Shown: positions 47,250 through 57,275 of the stretch, in pieces
How the letters are laid out: each line of letters opens with the position of its first letter
How positions within the stretch are numbered: position 1 is the first letter of the stretch
Assembly: GCA_020631735.1 (NCBI GenBank)
Contig: CM036158.1
Location: 84,331,914 to 84,395,913 of the forward strand
Direction: 5' to 3'
Origin: Saccharum officinarum
Taxonomy: Eukaryota > Streptophyta > Magnoliopsida > Poales > Poaceae
Length of the DNA: 64,000 nucleotides
Position numbers and translations under genes: made by a program
The notes under the pieces: generated by a model
Databases searched by the model: none
Told to the model about the DNA's origin: nothing
Seen by the model: the letters and a program-made list of their open reading frames with translations, nothing else

Positions 47250-47522
47250 TGTCACACCCATTTAAAGACCAAATGGAATGCATACTCTTATGTGTGCCCA
47301 GAGATCAATCACACATAAGTTAACAAATTATAAAGGAAGTATCATCACCATGTTATTACATCATAATTATTAACACATAGTCTTTACACAAATATAGCGG
47401 AAGTAAATATAAATCTCTCGTGTAGCTCCAATCACAGCACAATTGACTGGTTGACTGCAAGTCTAGTAATCTTTAGGGAAGTAGGAGTAGTAGTCACTAT
47501 TTGCACCATCTGTTACCCATCC
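47250..47522 (-). repeat. 5' LTR of element B copy 2 (first 273 bp)
   Basis: Starts TGTCACACCC; enters the N gap at the sequence corresponding to 16279 of copy 1. Confidence 0.9.
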
Positions 47523-47622
47523 NNNNNNNNNNNNNNNNNNNNNNNNNNNNNNNNNNNNNNNNNNNNNNNNNNNNNNNNNNNNNNNNNNNNNNNNNNNNNN
47601 NNNNNNNNNNNNNNNNNNNNNN
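47523..47622. other. Assembly gap (100 N)
   Basis: Separates the element B LTR from unassigned sequence. Confidence 0.98.
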
Positions 47623-47948
47623 CGACCACAAAAACAAAATTTATCGCGAAAATTATGCAATTCGGAAGATAATTGATCGAGGACCACGTACGGCAAAAGG
47701 TGCCTCGAGGGGATCCCCTAGGTGGCCGCACGGCCAGGCTCATGGTTGGCCGGCCCCCACCACCTCCTCCTCTCTTGCCTCGCTTCGTCCATGGTCAGGT
47801 TTGAGGGCCCAATATACTTTTAATTATGTATATATTTCATCTTTCATTTTGATCCTAATTGAAAATCACATGTAAAACACTTAAACAACAGGAAAAAATA
47901 TTTAATTCATGACTTAAGAATAGACTCATATATACTTTTCCTAGTAAA
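47623..47948. other. Unassigned sequence left of element D
   Basis: 326 bp with no ORF, LTR motif or similarity to the rest of the window that I can see. GC-rich first half, A/T-rich second half. It is the immediate insertion site of D (last five bases GTAAA). Confidence 0.5.
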
Positions 47949-50679
47949 TGTAACACCCAAAAATTTAGCAGAATTTTTAATTAGTTTAAAATGGATTTAT
48001 TGAGTTATTGATTGTGCATATTTAATATAGAGAAATAATATTTTATTTGAAGATTAAAAATCAATATGAGTTTAGGAACATGGTGATGCATTCATGCTGC
48101 TGCATATTTTCTTGTGTGACTGGTTTTAGTTTGATTTTTGACTGATTCAAAATATGTTGAAAAGTGTGTTTTGGGAAAAGAAATTAGAAAAGAAAAAGAG
48201 AAAGAAAACCTTCTCCCTCTCCTTTTCGGCCTGGTGATCCATCTGGCCTGCTTGCTCTTTGGCCCGAGCTCCGCTCGTTTGGTCTGTTGGCCTAGCTGCT
48301 GCCAGGACGTGTTAAGCTTAGTACGTAGTTAAGCACTTCCTTGCCGCTGGGCTTATCGGTGCGCTGCCAAGCCAAAGGGTAAGCCGAACATGAGTCGAAC
48401 TCTGATCCAGGCCAGGTCCGACACCGAGTCCTGGCTTCCTAGGATTTGGGTGGCCTTATAAAGCTCGTGAAGCCCCCTCCGTGTTCACTTTCCCATCAAC
48501 GCGCCACCGTCGTCTCGCACAGAAACCGCAGCCCTTGTTTCCGATCTTGCCGAGAAGGACGTGTAGCCGCCGCTGTTCGGTCATTGCACCGTCGTCTCCC
48601 GGTCGACTGCAACTTGTTGCCGAGAACGCCGCCGATTGATTAACCGAACTGCACCGGCAAGTTTTCCGCCGCCGCCGCTGCCGCCGATCGTACTCTCCAT
48701 GTTTTTCTTCCTGTGATATACATCTACAGGCATATTGTCCATGTTTTACTTCCTGTGATATACATCTACAGGCATATTGAAAATTCTATCTCTTTATATC
48801 AATTCATTCATTGTATGTCTTTGAGAGCTCATCCTTATTCACGTTCAGTAGATGCAACTGTGGTTAGTTTGTCCAATAGCAGAACCGCCCGTCCATCCGG
48901 TTGCCCAGTTTGCTTAACTAGCTTGTTGACATCATCATTATGTCACACCCACTTTATTGCCGTTTTCCTTTAGAAAAATAAATCCTGAAATACAATAGAA
49001 ATACATATATATACAATCTTGTCTAGATCATATCTTCCATGTTTTAACTCCGATTTGATCCGTTCAAGTTGCGTTAGGTTCGTATTTGCGAGCTCTACAT
49101 GTTAGTGTAGTTGTACAGTTAGTTTTGATAATTTATTTTTCGAGTTTATAATTAAGTATTTATTTATCTATAGGAAATCTTAGAAAATTCATAACTTTCA
49201 CGTTTTAACTCCGAATTTGGTGATCTTTGCGTCTGTGTGATCGTAGAAATGTGTAGAAGAGTTTTATAAACTTTTATTACTGTTTTGTTACTGTTGGTGT
49301 ACTGTTCTAATTGTATCTCTTTGTTTGCTTCGTGTATGTTTGATTGGATGCATGTGTGTTGTTGATTGATGATCGAGTATAGAAGGTGAGCAGTATCTGG
49401 ACGATCAGGAGTATTACTTTGAGCCAAGTCAGCAGTATCACTTGGAAAGCTTTGATCAAGGCAAGTATAACACAGGACTATCCTTGTTACCTATACATTG
49501 AATTGTCATACATATGCATGTGCTTACCTTGACAACCTTAGAGATTATAACTTAGTGATTGTTATCTTGATTCCTTGTCAACCTTGGAATGCATATGGGT
49601 AGCTACTGCTAGTGCTTAAACTAAGAACAATGATCTTGTAATTTGATTAATGGATTAAGCAATCAACTATTAAGATGATTTTATTACTGTTAAAAGGGGC
49701 TAGAGCATGTGTATTATCTTGATGCTCTGGTTTCTCTTCATAAGGACTTATCTGTAAGTGATAACCGGGATATACAGTACAGCTGTGAGGGCTATATGGC
49801 TCCGGCTTTAGTTGATCAAGAGACCTTTTCTAGCTTGTTAGTGGTTACCTTAAATGGCGTAAGAAAGGCTTGCCACGTTGGGTGTAGTGCGAGCCCCTGG
49901 CCTAGTGTGTATAGGCTGCGGTTGTTGTGCCACAGGGAAGGGGGTTCTACATCTGCCTGCCGAGTGAATCTAATGGCCCTAACTTGTTAGACGAACTTTT
50001 GAGTGGCTTTATATGGTTCTCGGGTGTTTGGGCTTGATCTCCCCACTCATTTGGAAATCATGACTCATAGTGAAAGTGTACACCTCTGCGCAGAGTTAAA
50101 AACTGGTATACTAGCCATGCTCACGGATACGAGCGGCCTTGGGGATTCTTATGGAATAGTTGATCATAACTGTTATATCATGCTTAATTATTGTTGATTA
50201 TTATTTGCTCATGTTAATGCTATTCATTATCCTTATTACAATTGATCATTGGTTCTTTAATGGGAAGCGGTTTATCTTGATGCTACTCAATTGCTAATAT
50301 ATGATTAAAAGCTAAACGCAGTTAAACAATGTCTAGCCTTTTTGAGCCTCATGAACCCTGTGTTATATTTGTTGAGTTCGACATGGACTCACCCTTGCTA
50401 TTTTCACCATAACAGATGAAGATATTAAGGAAGATTATCATAATGAGTACTAGTCTTGGTGTCAACCAGTCAACCATGTCCCTGTGTGGAGTTTCCGCTG
50501 AAGAATTACTATTAGTTATTATTACTTATCGTTCAAGACTATTCTTAAATACTTATTCGTTATGTAATAAGCACTGTGATGATACTTTGTAATTTGTCAA
50601 CTTATGTGTGCGACTGTTTCCTGGGGCGCACATGAGTCTTTTATGCATCCTATTTTTGTCCTTAAAAATGGGTGTGACA
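47949..50679 (+). repeat. 5' LTR of element D (2731 bp), Tekay-like
   Basis: TGTAACACCC to GGGTGTGACA. TATAAAG at 48457-48463; U5 block about 50060-50158; possible GC donor 49461-49466. From about 49040 it is nearly the same as the C LTR. The section 48700-49030 has no counterpart in C and contains a 42-bp tandem repeat. Confidence 0.93.
48696..48779. repeat. 42-bp tandem repeat (two copies) in the D LTR
   Basis: 48696-48737 and 48738-48779 differ by one base. Each copy holds GTGATATACATCTACAGG. It lies downstream of the TATA box in otherwise D-specific sequence. Confidence 0.9.
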
Positions 50680-50682
50680 GAT

Positions 50683-50694
50683 TGGTATCAGAGC
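50683..50694 (+). other. Primer-binding site of element D
   Basis: TGGTATCAGAGC, 3 nt after the LTR. Confidence 0.92.
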
Positions 50695-50772
50695 CGTGTT
50701 GACTGTAGGACGCGAGCCTAGTTAGAATGGTCGTTAATAGCATCCATACTTCACTTAATTCATGCTTCCTCT
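50695..50772 (+). other. Leader of element D, target of element E
   Basis: Matches the C leader (33198-33283). E inserted after CCTCT (50768-50772). Bases 50697-50772 recur at 57283-57358 between the two E units. Confidence 0.88.
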
Positions 50773-53700
50773 TGTAACACCCTAAAATTTTGAAAAGAAG
50801 AAAAGTAGGAGAAATATGATTTTTTGTATATTTTTTTGAGTATGCAAATTTAGGATAATAATAATTTTTATAAATTTAAAATCAAATATAATGGTAGAAA
50901 CATGATTGAGCATTCATGCTGCTGCATTTGGAATTTTGTAATGAGTGGTTTAAATCAAATTCAAATTGGATTTGAAAATCTTTTGAAAAATGGTTTTGAA
51001 AAATTAGAAAAAGAAAAAGGAAAGGAAATTCTTTTCTTCTCGGGCCGTTTTCTCTCCCGCAGCCCATCTCCCCGGCCTGCAGCGGCGGCCCGTTTCCTCT
51101 TTTTTTCTCCCCCCGCGCCCGCATCCTCCTCCTGGGCCGAGCCCAAGTCGCGGCTGCTGTCTTCGCGCGCGCGCGGCCGCGTCCCGCACCGAGCCGCTGA
51201 CGAGTCGGTCCCACCTGTCAGACCATCTCCTTCCCCAAGCCGCCGCCGGAATCTCTCTTTCCTTTCTTACCGTCGGTGAATCCTTCTCCAAATCCTCCTC
51301 CTTCCTTTCTTAGCGCCGCTCCGGGCTATAAAAACGGGGCCGCCGCACCTCCCCGCTCCACATCCAACCACAAATCGCGGCTACATCGCCCTGTGGTGGC
51401 TACGCCCGAAGCACCGCCCTAGCCGCCCGCCTCTCCGAGCCGCACGCTCTCCTTGCTTCATCCCCGGCCACAGTTTTGCCCTAGGTGAGATCGCGTTGAT
51501 GCACTCTACACGCTGGTGTTTTTCTTTCGCAAGCTCGTGCCTTGTAGCGCTAGATAGCCAAGTCCGGCCATGGCGCCGCCGCGGGACTCGCCGTCGTGAC
51601 CGTTTCCGGCCGAGCGCCGCCGCCGGCTGATTCCCGATCCAATCCGATCCGTCCGATTTGAATCCAACGGCCGAGGATCAAAGATACCGGTTCGGCCGGC
51701 ACTTTTGCTCAAGAGACCCTGGGAATTTCAAGTATAGAACCCGCACTCCAAGACGTATTCCGAAAATACGCTTTCTCTTTCCAAAAACATAGATTCGTTT
51801 TAATAAGTTCAGAATACGCTTTCACTTATTTACAGTTTTGCCACTGAGTTTGTTTTAGCCATAATTTCTCCGTTTTAACTCCGATTTGATCCGTTCAACT
51901 TGCGTTAGGTTCATAATTTCATAATCTACATGTTAATACTACTGTTAAGTAGGTTTTCAACTTTTAAAATTCGTGATTAGATTTAATCTATTATTTTAAT
52001 AGAGGAAATCTTGTTTATTTCATATCTTCTACGTTTCAACTCCGTTTTGAGCCATTCAAGTTGCGTTAGATTCATAGCAATGAGATCTACGCATTTATAA
52101 CAGTGTTTATCATGTCACTAATATTGGAATTTCATGGTTTGAATCATATCTTAAATAACAATTATGCAACTAGGTTTTGTAAATAAAATATGATTTGTTT
52201 TACTTTAGTTTTATAATTCGAATCTAAATTTGACTTAAATGATAATCTCTATAAAATATCTTATATATGTTTTTATACCATTAAGATACATGAAGCTAAT
52301 AGTTTTATGGGTAAATCTATCGGTAGTTGTATCTTTTCAACCGTAGCTCCGATTAGCGTGCTTTTCGCGACTTTGTGTTCGTAGCGATGCGTAGAATCGT
52401 GTTTCAAACTCTTTTACTTATTTTTGTATGATTGGTGTACTGTTCTAATATAGATCTATTGTTTGCTTCGTGTATGATTGCTCGATGTGTGTGTGGTGAT
52501 TTATTGATCAAGTCCAGTCGGTGAGATTTACGTGGAGATTCAAGAAGCTATTAATTGAAGATTTGGATCAGAAGAAGGATCTTGATTTAAGGCAAGTATA
52601 GCATGGGATTATCCTTGTTTCCTATTCATCTTTAATATACTTAATTCATGTGCATGTGTCTACCTTGTTACCCCTAAGGATATCCTAGTTTTTGTATATT
52701 GTACCTTGACATCCATGGAACATTGCATTGGGTAGTATTATGCTAGCGCTCAAGATAAATAACCATGATCTGTAACTTGACTAATGGTATATGCAATAAA
52801 CGTTTAAAAGATTCTTTATAGAAACATGGCTCAAGAGGGCTAGAGCATATTTGGTTATTTTTATGGTGCTCTAGTTTCTCTCCATAAGGACTTATCTGTA
52901 AGCGAAAATCCGGGACTTACAGTACAACTGTGAGGGCTAAAATGGCTCTGGCTTTAGCTCAGTATGAGGACCTTTTCTAGCTTGTTAGAGGTTACCCTTG
53001 TGGCGCAAATGGGGTAAAGCAGACTGTGGATCCCTGCGTGGTGTATCACACGGACTGACTTCTGAAACCTAGCGGCCCTAACTTGTTAGACGAACCTTTG
53101 AAAGGCTTCATAGTGTTTCTCTGCCTGCTCACCTTGGAAGTGTTTTGGGAGTCGCGATCCCGGGCATATGGGTAAACATGACTCACAGTGAAAGTGTACA
53201 ACCTCTGCAGAGTGTAAAACTGTTATAACAGCCGTGCTCACGGTCACGAGTGGCCTTGGACCCTTACAGAATAAATGATGAACGCTGATGATAATGATAA
53301 CACTGATGATATTGATGTTCACTAATGATTATTGTTTCTTGCTATACATTATTCTAGAATACATGATCATGAGGTTATTTGGGCTTATGGTAAACTTGTT
53401 GCTACTCAATTGCTAAAAGATGACTTAATAAAAGCTATCGCAGTAAACCTGTGTCAAACCTTTTGAGCCTCATGAACCCCATGTTATATTTGTTGAGTTC
53501 GACATGGACTCACTCTTGCTATTTCCCACATCTCAGGAAGGGTACCAGATTTCTAGATTCTGGAATTTGTTAGGCTTGTGATCAACCAGTTAGTTTGATC
53601 CTGGAGTGAAGGTTACACCCGGTGCTCGGAGTTGTCTTTCCGCTGTGTTGTTCTCTAAGGTATATTTTATACTATTGTGTTATGTATATTAAGCATTTGT

Positions 53701-53800
53701 CTCTTGATATTACACTTATCTGCGGCTATATGTGAGATTTGACTTCTTTATTTCACATATAGTGTAAATCTGGTTTTGTCCTTTAAAACCAGGTGTGACA
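50773..53800 (+). repeat. LTR of element E, unit 1 (3028 bp)
   Basis: TGTAACACCC to GGTGTGACA. GC-rich promoter with TATAAAAA at 51327-51334, U5 block 53173-53272, possible GC donor 52592-52597. Contains three degenerate direct repeats of about 70 bp (51871-51940, 52031-52100, 52335-52400). Confidence 0.94.
51327..51334 (+). promoter_or_regulatory. TATA box of element E, unit 1
   Basis: TATAAAAA after CCGGGC; repeated at 57913-57920 in unit 2. Transcription probably starts near 51360. Confidence 0.6.
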
Positions 53801-53803
53801 GAG

Positions 53804-53815
53804 TGGTATCAGAGC
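53804..53815 (+). other. Primer-binding site of element E, unit 1
   Basis: TGGTATCAGAGC, 3 nt after the LTR; repeated at 60390-60401. Confidence 0.92.
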
Positions 53816-53991
53816 AATGCTGACTATAGGACGCAAGCCTAGTTAGAACTGGACGTTTAGCATGTTCTCATTGTTGTCTATTTCTTGCTTCTCTTTAACT
53901 TTGTTATTTTCTCAAAGTTATACTTAATTCTATCCCCGTTCTGTTATAAAAACCTTGTCTCTATTTTGAACCTTTTCTCCTTGTCTATTAG

Positions 53992-54030
53992 ACGGCTCGT
54001 GACGAGAAGACTATGGATTTCAGAGGTTAA
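53992..54030 (+). pseudogene. Relic of the extra ORF start in element E
   Basis: Immediately after a TAG, as in A, 13 codons read TARDEKTMDFRG-stop, matching MARDRKT of the A extra ORF at the start; the ATG has become ACG and the frame ends at TAA 54028-54030. Suggests that E descends from an element that carried the extra ORF. Repeated at 60578-60616. Confidence 0.5.
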
Positions 54031-54081
54031 GAGGACTGAATTGTGTCGCTCTTGCTCACTTTTGACAAGAAACCATTAGCG

Positions 54082-55263
54082 ATGCAAAACCAATTACTAG
54101 AAGAAATGGCACGACATGGGAATTCTCAACGATGCTTATCTCAAGGTCAAGCCAACATACCTAAGGGGTCAGAGAAGATACAAGTAGCAGAAACTGGGAA
54201 GAATATGAAATCCAATAAAGATGTTGATAGTAAGGCATTTGGAGAGCAGGAACAATGCCACTGCTGTAAGCATTATGGTTTTCCCTGTCTTCGAAACGAG
54301 TCTAACAAGGGGAAAGTCAAGGTGGATCCAAATTTTGCGATCAACATGGACAAGAAGAGAAAGGCAATCTCATTAGAACCACTTGTGGAAAGCAATCAGC
54401 AAGCGAGTTATACTACATTGTCACATGCAGCCCTGATCCCCTGCCAAACAAATCCAAACCCTGAAGAGTTAGAAGCCCCTCCCGCTAAAACTACTCCCCA
54501 TGAAGTAGTCATAGATGGGTGGACAATTACCTATAAGGAGTATCAACCCCGAAAGGCCAAACAAGCTAGGAAACAAGCCAAAGGGACGAAGGTGAACTTT
54601 TATGGCCAGCAAGATAGCAGCATACCAAACAACAGTTCCTTAGAGTATGACATCACAAAAGATCCAGCTAAGAGAAAGTGTTATCATTGCCAGCAGGAAG
54701 GACATTATATCAAATCTTGCCCACAGAAGAATCAACAACAGCAAGACCCAGGACAGGATGTCCAAAAGGAGCATGTGCAGGGAAATAAATTAAAGAGAAA
54801 TTACATCTATGGAAGGTTGAAACATGTGGATATTTCCACCATTCCTGGAGCTAAGGAGGTCGTGTTTGGATCAATTCCAGTAAGTTCAGGAAATGCCAAG
54901 GTTTTGTTTGACCCCAGTGCCTCACATTCGTTCATATCTAGACAATATGTAAAAGATCATAACATACTTATGCTTCCAAGGGGGAAAACAGTGATGATTA
55001 AAACTCCAAGAGGTGAAATAAAGGCAGACCGCGTATGCCCAAAAGTTAGTCTTGACATAAAGGGGGTAAATTTTAAGGTAAACCTCATTGTTTTGGAATT
55101 AATGGGCATTGATGTTATCCTTGGAATAGACTGGTTATCTACTTGTAAAGGAGTGATTGAGTATGCCCAATGTTCAGTGTTTCTAACTACACTTTTAGGA
55201 GAAAGGATTGAGTATGAGGGTATTAAATCTACACCGGAGGGATACCAGGTTGACCCATCTTAA
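54082..55263 (+). CDS. Element E ORF1, unit 1: zinc-knuckle protein with a D-P-S retropepsin-like domain
   Basis: 393 codons from the first ATG; the frame is open upstream to 54043 but without ATG. The N-terminal 190 residues are hydrophilic without a recognised fold and include a Cys/His cluster (CHCCKHYGFPC). A CCHC knuckle CYHCQQEGHYIKSC lies at residues 200-213, suggesting nucleic-acid binding. From about residue 240 it resembles Ty3 retropepsin: GRLKHVD, VLFDPSASHSFIS with Asp277, then VILGIDWL. In active retropepsins the triplet is D-S/T-G; here Ser and Gly are replaced (D-P-S), so proteolysis is unlikely. The C-terminal 165 residues are paralogous to ORF2. Open and free of stops despite having no catalytic function in sight. 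Confidence 0.82.
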   Translation: MQNQLLEEMARHGNSQRCLSQGQANIPKGSEKIQVAETGKNMKSNKDVDSKAFGEQEQCHCCKHYGFPCLRNESNKGKVKVDPNFAINMDKKRKAISLEPLVESNQQASYTTLSHAALIPCQTNPNPEELEAPPAKTTPHEVVIDGWTITYKEYQPRKAKQARKQAKGTKVNFYGQQDSSIPNNSSLEYDITKDPAKRKCYHCQQEGHYIKSCPQKNQQQQDPGQDVQKEHVQGNKLKRNYIYGRLKHVDISTIPGAKEVVFGSIPVSSGNAKVLFDPSASHSFISRQYVKDHNILMLPRGKTVMIKTPRGEIKADRVCPKVSLDIKGVNFKVNLIVLELMGIDVILGIDWLSTCKGVIEYAQCSVFLTTLLGERIEYEGIKSTPEGYQVDPS

Positions 55264-56370
55264 GGTATGAGTTATAAGAATGCTAAAGAGGGATGCAGAG
55301 ATTCAGATGTCCATATAAAGCAATAAGGAATGTAAGAGACGTTATCTATTCTGGATGCTGCTACAATCACACCATGTTTAAGGAATAGGAGTTATGTCCC
55401 GTGTAATAAAACTGTTAGTAGCCAAGTTGAGTCGTCTTAATGTGTGGCTAATGAACATTTAAGTGTTTAGTTGCTTTGTGCTTATGTTTATGCTTGAGTT
55501 GGAATTTTATAATGAGTGGAATGATCTCGTGGGCTTTGACCATGATTTCATTTAGTTTATATGTATGAGGTATAAGGATTAATGAAATAAATAGCTGGGT
55601 TTTGGTTATCTCCTGCTTTCTATATCTTGTCTTTCGGAACAGCCTGTCTTTATCAACTTATATCTCTGTTCTTGAAAGACCAAAAAATCATGAGAAAATT
55701 CTGGACAAGAGTGGACTTCAACATCTCTCTCTAAATGCAAAAAAAAACTACCCTCATAGCTATTTTGGATTGGGAGATACAAAAAAATCACAAGACGATG
55801 CAACTGTGCTGTCTGAAACCTGGAACAGAATCTGTTATGTGTTGTTTTCGGTCAAGTTAGCTGCAGAATCTGGAAGTGTGTTCTATAAGTAAGTTGCAGA
55901 GAATTTTATAAGCTTTCCATCGGTGTAAACTACAGCTTCATTGGATTAACAAAATGAGAGTTACAGCTGTTTTACTGCACTGCTGATTTTCTGCTTGTGA
56001 GAAATTTCAGATTTCTTGTTCTTACCCATACACAGGAGTATCATTGGGATGTCAGAACACTTTTTAGCTCATCTAGAAGAAGGGTTCAAGCTACCCTATT
56101 TGGTGTCCCTTATTTTAAGGGGGTAGCCAATGTAAAGAAGGATTATTAAGATTGAACTCTTTAGTTGGAAGTATTGGTTAGTCTCCATGATTGAGATGCC
56201 ACTCTTGAGCAAAAATGTCCTGTGAACAAGGTTGATAATTTTGGGTCCATAGAGGCGAGAGTTGTCCCTTTAGATAGCTCATGATTATGATCATCTGTAC
56301 TTGCTCGTGATTGCTGATGTTGGTCACTTGATGACAGGAAGTGTCGTGTCTCAAGACTCAGGAGTCCTAT
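55264..56370 (+). other. ORF1-ORF2 spacer of element E, unit 1
   Basis: About 1.1 kb without a convincing ORF (an open piece at 55602-55892 is not similar to anything I recognise). The part around 55810-55930 has the same word order as the spacer between extra ORF and gag in A (CTGGAACAG, then GAATCTGG, then ATAAGCTTTCCA). It ends in an acceptor-like ACAG at 56334-56337, ahead of ORF2. Confidence 0.55.
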
Positions 56371-57147
56371 ATGACGTCTCGCACTGATATGTGGGAAAAG
56401 ACTGATGTTTCTGCTATTGAAGGATGTTATGGGTATGATGAAGCTGAGCACTATCAAAACAACAATGTTGAAGAGCAAGTTGGGAGTGAACTAAGTCAGA
56501 ATCCACAACGACGAAAGCGAAAAAGGAAAGTCCATAAGAAGCCTGCTCAAGGAAGCAAAGCGCAGCTAAACTATATCAATGGAAGACTGAGCAATGTGGA
56601 TATGGATAAAATTCATGGAGTTACCAAAGTAGTGGGAGGTTATATTCAAGTAAGTTCAGTACAAGTTTTTGCTTTATTTGACCCTAGTGCTTCGCATTCT
56701 TTCATTTCCGCCGACATGGTAGAGACGTGCAAGATGGTGAAGTGTCCAATGAGGAGGCCTTTGCTAGTTCAAACCCCAGTGGGAGAAATGCAGGCAGATC
56801 AGATATGCCCGAATGTCAGTCTTGTCATAAATAAGGAAAAATTCACCGCAACACTCATTGTGTTGGAGTCACTTAAAATTCGCGTGGTTCTTGGTAATGG
56901 ATGGCTCTGTGCACATAAAGGAGTGATTCATGGTACTCGGTGCACAATGCTCTTAACAACACCATCTAGGAAAAGAATTGAGTATCAAGGTGGTCGACTT
57001 TTACCTGAGGAAAACGAGAATGATCAATTAGAAGATAGGTACACCGAGGATAGCAAAGTGGATCATGAGTTTACAGAAGTCATAGCAGAGGAACAAACAA
57101 TATTGGAGGAGCTCAATTGGAGAGATGATTATGTTCAGGCAGGTTAG
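56371..57147 (+). CDS. Element E ORF2, unit 1: basic protein with a second D-P-S retropepsin-like domain
   Basis: 258 codons from the first ATG (frame open from 56341). Residues 1-45 are acidic; 47-57 are RRKRKRKVHKK, a strong candidate nuclear-localisation signal or RNA-binding patch; from about residue 65 the retropepsin-like domain (LNYINGRLSNVD, ALFDPSASHSFIS with Asp104, VVLGNGWL). The catalytic triplet is D-P-S, as in ORF1, and the second signature is also altered (VLGNGW in place of ILGMDW). No zinc knuckle. It occupies the gag-pol place of A but nothing of the gag core or RT remains. The acidic C-terminal tail ends 110 nt before the hairpin. Confidence 0.82.
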   Translation: MTSRTDMWEKTDVSAIEGCYGYDEAEHYQNNNVEEQVGSELSQNPQRRKRKRKVHKKPAQGSKAQLNYINGRLSNVDMDKIHGVTKVVGGYIQVSSVQVFALFDPSASHSFISADMVETCKMVKCPMRRPLLVQTPVGEMQADQICPNVSLVINKEKFTATLIVLESLKIRVVLGNGWLCAHKGVIHGTRCTMLLTTPSRKRIEYQGGRLLPEENENDQLEDRYTEDSKVDHEFTEVIAEEQTILEELNWRDDYVQAG

Positions 57148-57256
57148 TCAGTCAGGATATGAGAAACTGTCTCATGACTCTGCACGAAAGAAGTAATTTG
57201 GAAAATGAGGATCAAATAAAGACAAAGTGTCATTATCTCTTTTGTCATCATCTTCT

Positions 57257-57275
57257 GAATCTCGGGACGAGATTC
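57257..57275 (+). other. Stem-loop at the 3' end of element E, unit 1
   Basis: GAATCTCG, GGA, CGAGATTC. The polypurine tract that should follow is missing because the duplication junction lies 7 nt downstream (57282/57283). Confidence 0.75.

Larger units (their letters stand above)
40292..47522 (-). mobile_element. Element B copy 2 (3' LTR fragment to start of 5' LTR)
   Basis: Minus strand. The left LTR is cut by the A insertion at 40291; the interior is complete (41051-47249, 6199 bp); the right LTR is lost after 272 bp in the gap. Overlaps copy 1 at near identity (42372-47522 against 11131-16279). Confidence 0.92.

Noticed and set aside
50882..51291. ORFs of 61-125 codons on both strands in the E LTR, repeated exactly in unit 2
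   Set aside because: Exact repetition reflects the tandem duplication, not selection; both strands are open because of GC-rich, low-complexity sequence.
55602..55892. 96-codon ORF between ORF1 and ORF2 of E as a third protein
   Set aside because: It overlaps the spacer that resembles the non-coding spacer of A, has no motif, and a comparable frame is open on the other strand.
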